Source of the DNA: Schlesneria sp.
GTDB taxonomy: Bacteria; Planctomycetota; Planctomycetia; Planctomycetales; Planctomycetaceae
DNA length: 61,768 nt
Reading direction: 5' to 3'
Assembly: GCA_028291515.1 (NCBI GenBank)
Contig: JAQGHU010000038.1
Location: 1 to 61,768 of the forward strand
The position numbers and the translations under genes are program-made. Of the stretch, positions 54,725 through 61,768 are shown piece after piece (the stretch's first letter is position 1; each line of letters starts with the position of its first letter). The notes beneath the pieces are model-generated. The model had not been told where the DNA came from, ran no database searches, and saw only the letters and a list, made by a program, of their open reading frames with translations.

Positions 54725-56686
54725 ATGATGTCGGATGAAACTACTGAAGCGATCTCGCCGCCTGAACGCTGGGGAACTTGTCTGCTGATCTTTCTGGCGG
54801 TCTTGCTGCATACGATCGCGCTGGTGAATGCCAAGCCGCTACAGAGTGCCAATGATCGGTCGCGCTGGTGTACCGTTTGGTCGCTGGTCGAACGAGGCAC
54901 GTTTCAGATCGACGAGATCCGGCAAGAGTCGGGCTGGGACTCCATCGACATCATTCACGACGGTGGCCACTTTTACTCGACGAAGCCCCCTTTGCTCAGC
55001 ATCATCGTGGCCGGTGTCACGTGGTGTGTGCAACGAGTGACAGGCTGGACGCTGCTTGAGAATACGCACGCGGTGACAACGCTGGTCTTGATTGTCATCA
55101 ATATCATCCCGTTCGGGGTGTCATTGGGTGTGATGTCTCGATTGCTGAGACGCGTTTCCGATTCAAGCTGGTGCCGACTGTCTGTACTGGCGGCGACTGC
55201 GTTCGGAACGCTGGTCACTCCATTCCTGATGACGCTGAACAACCACACGGTGGCCGTTGTCGGCGTGATGCTTAGTCTGTACGCACTGCAGCAATTGTTG
55301 TCCGAAGAGCGACCATCTGCGTGGTCATTTCTATTGTGCGGCGCTGCAGCGGGATGGGCGTGTGCGAATGAGCTGCCGGCTGTGGCGTTCGGACTGGCGA
55401 CGTTCTTTCTTGCCGCACGGATATCGATCCGGCAGACGTTGTGTTGGTATGTTCCAGCGGCCATCGTGCCGTTGGCGGCGTTCCTGGCGACGAACGTGAT
55501 TGCGACGGGTAGCCTGAAGCCGACGTATGCCAGCTATGGTTCAGCGAAGTACAACTTCGTGATCGACGGCGTCCCCAGCTACTGGATGGATCCTGACGGT
55601 GTTGATCGCAACCTCGATTCGCCCGCGACCTACTTCCTGCATTGCACCATTGGACATCACGGCATCTTTTCGCTGACGCCACTGTTTCTGCTGTCATTAG
55701 CAGGCTGGTTATTCAGCGGATCGATTCGAAACGCGTCGCTGCGAACTCTGGTTCGACTGGGTGCGGTGATGACCGTGCTGGTCGTCGGCTTCTACATGAC
55801 TCGAACGAATAATTACAACTATGGTGGCGTCAGTTGCGGCCTGCGCTGGGCAATCTGGCTGATTCCGTTCTGGCTGCTGGCCATGGTTCCGGCGGTCGAA
55901 TTCGCGACGCGAATCACAGTCCTGCGGTGGCTGCAATGCGTGCTGTTTGCATTCTCGGCAATTTCCGCCTGGGTACCGATCGAGAATCCCTGGCAGCAGC
56001 CGTGGCTGTTTCGCCGCATGGAAGCGTGGAAGTGGATTGACTACACGCGCAAGCCTGCCGAGTTACCGCGGAAGTTGTGGACTTGGTTCCAGTCGATCCC
56101 TGATCCTCAAGGTTCGCCATGGATTGAATTCTCGTTGCAGAATTCAGATGGAACCATCAAGCGACGAAGGCTGACGTGCAGCAAGATTGAGTCAGACACT
56201 CCGACAGGCCTCGTCGAAGTCGAAGTTACCGAAGCCGATGGCAATGGCGAACTGAAACTGGTACGACGATTTCGCATTGATGTTGAGCGATTCCTCGCCG
56301 GGGATTCGACCGCAGACTTTGTTCGTTGGCACGAACCTGCATCTGTGACCAACGAGCAGAAGCAGGCCGACTTCACTTTTGTTCGTGCGCTTCCTTTGAA
56401 GAAAGAGTTTCGAGCGGGCAAGTTTCGGTATCTCCATCTTCCGCTGCGAAGCGATGCGTTCCGGTGTCAGTTGGCAGCCGCTGCAGTCGACTATCCACAG
56501 AACGAGCCAACACATCAGTATCGGTGCGACACCTGGTTGTGTGACGAGTTGCCGTTCGGCGTGGCTCAATATGAGGTTCGGGTCATGGATGTCGAATCGG
56601 TAGCGATCGTGCATCTGGAACGATGGACCGTCAGTGCTTGCTCGCCACTGCCGGCTGCGACGGCACCTGTGTTCAAAAGAAACTAG
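54725..56686 (+). CDS. Polytopic membrane protein of unknown function
   Basis: A 653-residue protein. The N-terminal 420 residues hold about ten membrane helices, starting CLLIFLAVLLHTIALVNA. Loops between helices 1 and 2 carry conserved-looking residues (QSANDRSRW, GGHFYSTKPPLLS) reminiscent of GT-C glycosyltransferases such as ArnT-type proteins, in which an Asp in this loop is catalytic. The C-terminal 220 residues are soluble and exported, of beta character (SKIESDTPTGLVEVEVTEAD). A lipid-linked sugar transferase is a possibility. The next gene is on the same strand, 350 bases away. Confidence 0.75.
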   Translation: MMSDETTEAISPPERWGTCLLIFLAVLLHTIALVNAKPLQSANDRSRWCTVWSLVERGTFQIDEIRQESGWDSIDIIHDGGHFYSTKPPLLSIIVAGVTWCVQRVTGWTLLENTHAVTTLVLIVINIIPFGVSLGVMSRLLRRVSDSSWCRLSVLAATAFGTLVTPFLMTLNNHTVAVVGVMLSLYALQQLLSEERPSAWSFLLCGAAAGWACANELPAVAFGLATFFLAARISIRQTLCWYVPAAIVPLAAFLATNVIATGSLKPTYASYGSAKYNFVIDGVPSYWMDPDGVDRNLDSPATYFLHCTIGHHGIFSLTPLFLLSLAGWLFSGSIRNASLRTLVRLGAVMTVLVVGFYMTRTNNYNYGGVSCGLRWAIWLIPFWLLAMVPAVEFATRITVLRWLQCVLFAFSAISAWVPIENPWQQPWLFRRMEAWKWIDYTRKPAELPRKLWTWFQSIPDPQGSPWIEFSLQNSDGTIKRRRLTCSKIESDTPTGLVEVEVTEADGNGELKLVRRFRIDVERFLAGDSTADFVRWHEPASVTNEQKQADFTFVRALPLKKEFRAGKFRYLHLPLRSDAFRCQLAAAAVDYPQNEPTHQYRCDTWLCDELPFGVAQYEVRVMDVESVAIVHLERWTVSACSPLPAATAPVFKRN

Positions 56687-57039
56687 ATGAACCCTCAGCA
56701 ATGCTGTGGGGATTTTTGTTGTTGATTGGCGCGATGAGAGGTCGCGGCTCGCTGTGAACCCTGCTGAAGAGTTATGCTGAAGCATAACCTACGAAGTCGC
56801 GACGCGACGCGTTCAAAACAAGATAGTTTGCGACGGCAACGATTTCGTTTTCTCCGGGTTTCGGGGATTACGCCCTTCCCTCATCGATCTGATCGGCTAA
56901 ACTGCGGTGCGCGCTCTTCCAGCCTCTTCTAGTGCGAGTCGCACTTCCGTGTCGCGTTGAAACATGGGTTAGACACAGCAGGTTTCTGCTCGCGGGACGC
57001 CACAGTGACGTTGGATGGACTTTAGAGGGATCGACAAGA
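56687..57039. other. Intergenic region containing repeat family RC copy 3
   Basis: About 350 bases. Apart from the family RC copy at 56931-57024 I see only a GAAGCATAACCTACGA phrase near 56775. The promoter of the LMF1-like gene should lie upstream of or inside the repeat. Confidence 0.4.
56931..57024 (+). repeat. Dispersed repeat family RC, copy 3
   Basis: AGTGCGAGTCGCACTTCCGT, TGTCGCGTTGAAACATGGGT, TCTGCTCGCGGGACGCCACA. It ends 16 bases before the ATG of the LMF1-like gene, so it forms most of that gene's leader. The same unit occurs at 18267 and 45947. Confidence 0.8.
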
Positions 57040-58710
57040 ATGCTTCAGGCGAGATCAGCGCCAGATCGGCTGATTTTGCAGGCCGCAGCGACCGCTGGAG
57101 TGTCTGTGTCGGGAGCGGTCCGCGCGAAGCAGGCCGATCTCGACTTCACTGCATCTCTCGTGAAGATCTGTCCTTCGATAAGTGATTCTCGCGGTGATGA
57201 TTTTACGCGACGCGTCTACATTCAGGCGTTTGGCTTCGTTTATCTGATCGCATTCTGGTCGCTGTGGTCTCAGATTCATGGCCTGGTCGGTCGGCAGGGG
57301 TTATTGCCCGCCGCCGCTTTTTTCAAAGCGGCCTATAGCAAGCTCGGGAGCGATGCTTATCGATTGCTGCCCAGCGTTTGCTGGCTTGGTTCGAACGATC
57401 TGATGCTGCACGTTTGGTGTGCGACCGGAATCTGCTTATCCGTTTTGTTGATTGCAGGGATTGCTCCGCGACTGATGCTGGTTGCGCTCTGGGGAATCTA
57501 TCTGTCACTGTGCGTCGCGGGACAGGCGTTTCTCAGTTTTCAGTGGGATACGCTGCTGTTGGAGATGACTGTCTGTTCGCTGCTGTATGCGCCGCGCGGG
57601 TGGAGAGTCGATTGGAAACAAGCGTCGCCGATGTTGCCTGCGGCTCGCTGGTTGCTGTGGGGACTGGCATTCAAGGTGATGTTCCTGTCCGGGGTGACCA
57701 AGTTGCTGTCTGGTGATGCTGCCTGGAACGATGGAACGGCATTGCGATTCCATTATTACACGCAGCCGATTCCGAATTGGATCAGTTGGTATGCGTATCA
57801 GCTTCCGTTGACCTGTCACCGGGTAGCGCTGATGCTGATGTTTGTCGTCGAACTGATCCTGCCATTTCTGATCTTCACGGGCCGACGAGGCCGAGTCCTC
57901 TTCGGGCTGTCGACGATTGTGCTGATGCTCGCTATCGAAGCGACCGGTAATTTTGGCTTCTTCAACTTGCAGACGATCGTCCTGTGCCTGCCGCTGCTCA
58001 ATGATCACGTGCTCCATCGATTGATCCGATGGCGGTCGACATTCGTTAAGTCGATCGCATCGCTGCATACGACACGTCCGCAATGGAGAACAGGGATTGG
58101 AACAACCGCGGCGGTCGCGCTGTTGGCCCTCAGTTCGCTGACGATCGTTCGGGAAATGGTCCGCACGCAGCAGGTCGACAAGATGCCACAATCCGTCGTC
58201 ACCACGCTGGATCTCGCCAACCGATCGCTGTTGTCGTGGGCCGAACCTGCGTTGCTCAATCCAATCGCCCCATATCGAACGATCAACGGCTATGGCTTGT
58301 TTCGCGTGATGACGACCAGCCGACCTGAAATCGTCGTTGAAATTAGCGATGACGGTCGGACTTGGGAGGCCTGCGAATTCCCGTATAAACCCGGCAATAT
58401 CAATCGCGCGCCGCCGATTGTCGCACCGCATATGCCTCGACTGGATTGGCAGATGTGGTTTGCGGCGCTCAATCCCAAAGGGAATGACTATTGGCTGGTG
58501 GCACTGGCAGAGAAGTTGTTAGAGGGAAATCCATCGGTCGCACGGCTGATCGGAAATCCGAAGCTGGGTCGCAACCCGCCTCGGTATGTTCGGCTGACGT
58601 ACTATGAGTACAAGTTTTCGTCTGCCGATCAACGCAACGCCACCGGAGCCTGGTGGTCGCGCAGCTATTCGGGTCAACTGACTGGAGAACTGACGCGAAA
58701 ACGCGATTAG
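57040..58710 (+). CDS. Lipase maturation factor (LMF1)-family membrane protein
   Basis: From the ATG at 57040, preceded by AGAGGGA, the protein is 556 residues. The first helix (QAFGFVYLIAFWSLWSQIHG) begins near 62, and about six to seven more follow. Signature stretches are FLSFQWDTLLLEMTVCSLLY, the WGLAFKVMFLSGVTKLLSGD region and the SWYAYQLPL loop. The final 130 residues are soluble (EISDDGRTWEACEFPYKPGN, RLDWQMWFAAL), a close match to the LMF1 C-terminal motif WxxCEF..KPG. In animals LMF1 helps lipases fold in the ER; bacterial members have unknown clients. Confidence 0.92.
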   Translation: MLQARSAPDRLILQAAATAGVSVSGAVRAKQADLDFTASLVKICPSISDSRGDDFTRRVYIQAFGFVYLIAFWSLWSQIHGLVGRQGLLPAAAFFKAAYSKLGSDAYRLLPSVCWLGSNDLMLHVWCATGICLSVLLIAGIAPRLMLVALWGIYLSLCVAGQAFLSFQWDTLLLEMTVCSLLYAPRGWRVDWKQASPMLPAARWLLWGLAFKVMFLSGVTKLLSGDAAWNDGTALRFHYYTQPIPNWISWYAYQLPLTCHRVALMLMFVVELILPFLIFTGRRGRVLFGLSTIVLMLAIEATGNFGFFNLQTIVLCLPLLNDHVLHRLIRWRSTFVKSIASLHTTRPQWRTGIGTTAAVALLALSSLTIVREMVRTQQVDKMPQSVVTTLDLANRSLLSWAEPALLNPIAPYRTINGYGLFRVMTTSRPEIVVEISDDGRTWEACEFPYKPGNINRAPPIVAPHMPRLDWQMWFAALNPKGNDYWLVALAEKLLEGNPSVARLIGNPKLGRNPPRYVRLTYYEYKFSSADQRNATGAWWSRSYSGQLTGELTRKRD

Positions 58711-58759
58711 ATCCAGGCAGGTTCATCAGCAACACTCTTGAAACAGATCTGGTCTCAAC

Positions 58760-60610
58760 GTGCATGATCTCATTCCGACGCTGACCGGTGGTTTGACCGC
58801 CGCCCTGATTCTGGGATACATCACCCATCGACTGGGGCTCTCGCCCATTGTCGGTTACCTGTTGGCCGGTTTGGTCGTGGGGCCGAACACGCCTGGTTTC
58901 GTCGCGAATCGCGAGTTGGCCGAACAATTGGCAGAAATCGGCGTCATCCTGCTGATGTTCGGGGTTGGCCTGCACTTTCATCTGAAAGACCTGCTGGCCG
59001 TTCGACGAATCGCCATTCCGGGTGCGGTTGCTCAAAGCATCGTGGCCACAATCCTTGGCGCTTTGGCGGGATGGAGTGTTGGCTATAGTTGGGAAGCGGG
59101 GGTTATTTTCGGATTGGCGATCAGCGTGGCCAGTACCGTCGTGCTGACCCGGGTGCTGGCAGACAATAACGACATGCACACACCGATTGGCCACATTGCC
59201 GTCGGTTGGCTGGTCGTCGAGGATCTGTTTACGGTCATTGTTTTGGTGCTGCTGCCAGCGTTGTTTGGGGAGGGGGCCACTGGGTTCGGTGGGATCGCGC
59301 TCGCGTTGGTGGTCGCGGCGATCAAGATCGGCGCGTTGATCGGATTAACGTTTGTAGTTGGCGACCGACTGATTCCACTGCTGCTGGGCAAGATCGCGGC
59401 GACTCGGTCTCGTGAATTGTTCACGTTGACGGTGCTAGTGACGGCCTTGGGAATCGCGGTCGGGTCGGCCAAGTTGTTCGGAGTGTCGATGGCGTTGGGA
59501 GCGTTCCTCGCCGGAATGGTTGTCGGTCGATCTGAATTCAGCTTGCGGGCGGCGACAGAGGCGTTGCCGATGCGTGACGCGTTCGCGGTGCTCTTTTTCG
59601 TCTCCGTCGGAATGCTGTTCGATCCCTCAGCATTGCTGGCTTCGCCGCTGATCGTGATTCTGACACTGGGGATCGTCCTGATCGGAAAGCCGCTGGCCGC
59701 AATCTGCATTGTGCTGTTTCTTGGCTATCCCGTCCGCGTGGGACTGGCGGTCTCGCTGGCACTGGCTCAGATCGGCGAGTTCTCGTTTATTCTGGCGTCC
59801 GTCGGTAAAGATCTACACATCTTCAATGAACAGGCCAACAATACGCTCGTCGCGGCCGCGATTGTTTCGATCTCGTTGAACCCCCTGCTCTATCGATTGG
59901 TGAATCCGATTGAAGCGTGGGCATCCCGTCAACCCAAACTATGGCGTTGGCTCAATGCCCGAGTCGTGCAGCCGCAGTCGGATGCAGGTGGAACGACCAA
60001 GAAGTTAGATCCCTCGACCGACTCCAGGCATCGCGCCGTGGTGGCTGGTTATGGTCCTGTTGGCCGCACCGTCAGCCGCTTGCTGCGGGAAAACGGTATT
60101 ACGCCATGCATCATCGAGATGAATATCGAGACCGTTCGGCAACTGAAAAAAGAGGGCATTGATGCTATTTACGGCGACGCCGTTCACCGCGAAACACTGC
60201 TGTCCGCGGGAGTAGACCGCGCCGGGACACTGATTCTGAGTGTGGCCGGTATTCCTGGCACGGAAGACGTGATTCGCCAGGCCAGGGATTTGAATCCCGG
60301 GATCAAGATCCTGGTCCGTTCCAACTATCTGCGCGAAGTCCCTCCACTGTTGCTGGCTGGTGCCAGCGAGGTCTCTTCGGGTGAAGGCGAGGTCGCGTTG
60401 TCGATGGCCGTTGCGATGCTGCGCGACCTGGGAGCGACGCCTGATCAGATCGATCGCGAGCGTGCACGAGTTCAAGATGATCTGTTCTCGCGGATTGAAG
60501 CGGCGGTAATGTCCGGTACGGGCGACCAGACAGATGTCGGGCCGACGGCCGGCGCGGAAGTGGCTGCTGGTTCTGCGGAGACTGCGGCTGACGCGACAAT
60601 GCCGAGTTAG
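58760..60610 (+). CDS. CPA2-family cation:proton antiporter with TrkA-N domain (YbaL/KefB-like)
   Basis: A 616-residue protein from the GTG at 58760. About 12 membrane helices occupy residues 5-395, with GYITHRLGLSPIVGYLLAGL in the first two, and the conserved LFFVSVGMLFDP near 275. A cytoplasmic NAD-binding TrkA-N domain follows: VVAGYGPVGRTVSRLLREN with the Gly-rich loop near 429-434, IIEMN at the end of beta 2 and GDAVHRETLLSAGVDRAGTL. These proteins exchange potassium or sodium for protons. The tail is polar and disordered. It is convergent with the last gene, with an inverted repeat between. Confidence 0.93.
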   Translation: MHDLIPTLTGGLTAALILGYITHRLGLSPIVGYLLAGLVVGPNTPGFVANRELAEQLAEIGVILLMFGVGLHFHLKDLLAVRRIAIPGAVAQSIVATILGALAGWSVGYSWEAGVIFGLAISVASTVVLTRVLADNNDMHTPIGHIAVGWLVVEDLFTVIVLVLLPALFGEGATGFGGIALALVVAAIKIGALIGLTFVVGDRLIPLLLGKIAATRSRELFTLTVLVTALGIAVGSAKLFGVSMALGAFLAGMVVGRSEFSLRAATEALPMRDAFAVLFFVSVGMLFDPSALLASPLIVILTLGIVLIGKPLAAICIVLFLGYPVRVGLAVSLALAQIGEFSFILASVGKDLHIFNEQANNTLVAAAIVSISLNPLLYRLVNPIEAWASRQPKLWRWLNARVVQPQSDAGGTTKKLDPSTDSRHRAVVAGYGPVGRTVSRLLRENGITPCIIEMNIETVRQLKKEGIDAIYGDAVHRETLLSAGVDRAGTLILSVAGIPGTEDVIRQARDLNPGIKILVRSNYLREVPPLLLAGASEVSSGEGEVALSMAVAMLRDLGATPDQIDRERARVQDDLFSRIEAAVMSGTGDQTDVGPTAGAEVAAGSAETAADATMPS

Positions 60611-60618
60611 TGGCAGCA

Positions 60619-60729
60619 AGTCCCGGTAGGGACGACAGAAGCCTTCCGATGGAATGCACACCGACGGTCACTCCCGTTTACCTTCGTGCGAGAACGGCCA
60701 TCCTACTCTTCTGTCGTCCCTCCGGGACT
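60619..60729. repeat. Inverted repeat (family RH) between convergent genes
   Basis: AGTCCCGGTAGGGACGACAG then AAG at 60619-60641, and CTTCTGTCGTCCCTCCGGGA then CT at 60708-60729, are inverted copies with one extra base in the first arm. The arms are 66 bases apart. It may act as a bidirectional transcription stop, or be a MITE-like remnant. Confidence 0.65.
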
Positions 60730-60803
60730 AAGGCATCGATTGAACGGATTCTTGCACCGTTGTGGAGTATGAATCGCGTACGGTGATTTACGCGTACCCT
60801 GAT

Positions 60804-61439
60804 TTAGACGCAGAGTTCGACTTCCAGGAATCGCCAGGGGTTCTTGGCGTACTCGGAGGAGAGTATCTGCAGAGTTTGCCAGCGAGTGCCGTGGCGGTCG
60901 GATTCGAACTGTGGGGGCTCAGTCGGGAACGAAGTCAGCAGCGACTTCTTGACGACCATCGCGCGAACCTTGCGAGTTCGGATGTCTCCCGCTGTTTCAC
61001 AAGTGAGGGCGACCAGGTAGATGACACAATTCACCGTGCCGCCCATGTCGCGCTTGATTGCTCCCGTAGCGAACTGTTCCGACAAGTCGTTCAGAATCGC
61101 ATTCAGGTAATACCACATGTCGTCTTTGGCGATCGGCAGGATCGGATCGGCAGCAGTCGTTCGTCGAGCCAACTGCGTGACGGTTTCCGCTGCGACGGTA
61201 TTCAGAAACACCTCTTCGCCACGTTTTTCGCTGAGTGTGCGGATCTTCAAAATGCCTCGATCAATCGAATTCAGCGAGATGTTCAGGCGGTCCAGAAACT
61301 CTTGTTTTTTCCAGTGCTCTCGAGCTCGCACTCGGCCGAAATACCAGCCAACGATCATCAACAGGAAGCCGACCAGCACTTTGACGAAGTGCTCATGTAG
61401 CGTGTCGACGATATGAGTCCAAATCAGGTCCAAACTCAC
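60804..61439 (-). CDS. Single-pass membrane protein of unknown function
   Basis: From the GTG at 61439, which has GGAG nine bases upstream, the protein is 211 residues. A hydrophobic helix lies at about 17-36 (HFVKVLVGFLLMIVGWYFGR), and the remaining 170 residues are cytoplasmic, charged and mostly helical (KKQEFLDRLNISLNSIDRGI, RTLSEKRGEEVFLNTVAAET). I recognise no domain. It is convergent with the antiporter gene. Upstream starts to 61514 would read through part of a dispersed repeat, so they are less likely. Confidence 0.75.
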   Translation of the reverse strand: MSLDLIWTHIVDTLHEHFVKVLVGFLLMIVGWYFGRVRAREHWKKQEFLDRLNISLNSIDRGILKIRTLSEKRGEEVFLNTVAAETVTQLARRTTAADPILPIAKDDMWYYLNAILNDLSEQFATGAIKRDMGGTVNCVIYLVALTCETAGDIRTRKVRAMVVKKSLLTSFPTEPPQFESDRHGTRWQTLQILSSEYAKNPWRFLEVELCV

Positions 61440-61492
61440 AACTTGCTCCAAACTCTTTGAACGTCCAATGCCCGCAGTCCACAGTGAAATAT

Positions 61493-61511
61493 GGGTGCCA
61501 CGGTTTTGGAG
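61493..61511 (-). repeat. Partial copy of dispersed repeat family RA
   Basis: GGGTGCCACGGTTTTGGAG matches one end of family RA in minus orientation. The remainder of the unit is missing. Confidence 0.45.
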
Positions 61512-61565
61512 CATAGGTATCTACACATCTCTGAGTATTCGTTTTGGGATTCATTGGCCTGTGTC

Positions 61566-61768
61566 ATGAGGCCCAAGGGGCCGGAACTTTGCCCAGCCGG
61601 GGCCCTTCGGCCCCGGAACAGGACCTCTATTAACATCTCTTGAGGCCTGAAGGGCCGGCCCATTGGTCCCTCATTTTGAAATCGGCACCCCCAGAAACGT
61701 CCGGCCCTTCAGGCCTTTGGAGGTCTAATAATGGGCTTAATTCCAGGGCCGAAGGGCCCTGGCTGGAC
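61566..61768. repeat. Two head-to-head copies of palindromic repeat family RB
   Basis: 61566-61660 is a copy in minus orientation (GGCCCAAGGGGCCGGAACTT, TGCCCAGCCGGGGCCCTTCG). 61695-61768 is a second, plus-oriented copy (ACGTCCGGCCCTTCAGGCCT, TCCAGGGCCGAAGGGCCCTG) that runs to the window edge. The pair fills the end of the window. Confidence 0.8.

Overview
The window looks like a chromosomal stretch of a planctomycete. It has two DUF1559 pseudopilin-like genes, Tat-exported Gfo/Idh/MocA oxidoreductases beside a DUF1080 gene, a small planctomycete-type lipoprotein, a planctomycete-type ECF sigma factor, and long repeat-rich gaps between genes. Codon use suggests moderate to high G+C. A relative of Schlesneria or Planctomicrobium is a guess; no rRNA or tRNA gene was recognised to test it.

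Layout. (1) 1-5472, minus strand: a probable operon of a zinc-ribbon membrane protein, a zinc-ribbon GTPase, a membrane-anchored GAP1-like protein, a charged helical protein and a fifth gene cut by the window edge. It resembles the GTPase-centred conflict systems described from comparative genomics. (2) 6060-7827: an ECF42-type sigma factor with a TPR-like tail, followed by its DGPF/YCII partner; a candidate ECF42 promoter lies between them. (3) 8058-23005: mixed housekeeping and accessory genes (secreted unknown, Bcr/CflA transporter, DUF1559, TauE/SafE, SelO, Gfo/Idh/MocA, lipoprotein plus DUF1559, metzincin-NPCBM protein, lactonase, PhzF). (4) 23106-30186: large secreted protein, coiled-coil protein, MoxR, DUF1080, Gfo/Idh/MocA. 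(5) 30187-31561: a repeat-dense gap. (6) 31562-36032: an apparently A+T-richer group with a WD40-like lipoprotein, a degenerate DUF1570-like protein, a leucine-rich-repeat protein and an RcpC/CpaB-like secreted protein. (7) 36458-43906: nitrilase, clan-A glycosidase-like protein, small membrane proteins, TgpA-type transglutaminase. (8) 43919-49781, minus strand: receiver-like protein, CaMKII-association-domain protein, FHA protein, ClpX, SHOCT-like protein, enolase-superfamily enzyme. (9) 50411-54183: an ECF sigma factor whose gene overlaps a transmembrane anti-sigma-like protein fused to a CPFC redoxin domain, then two more exported thioredoxin-fold proteins and a small basic exported protein. 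(10) 54725-61439: two large membrane proteins (one LMF1-like), a CPA2 antiporter with a TrkA-N domain, and a membrane protein.

The two loci that look most worth following are the GTPase/GAP1 operon and the sigma/anti-sigma-redoxin locus. In the second, a periplasmic redox domain joined through one membrane helix to a sigma-binding domain suggests a redox-controlled transcription switch. Scattered between genes are at least eight families of short palindromic or inverted repeats; several start exactly at stop codons or terminators, and some create false reading frames.
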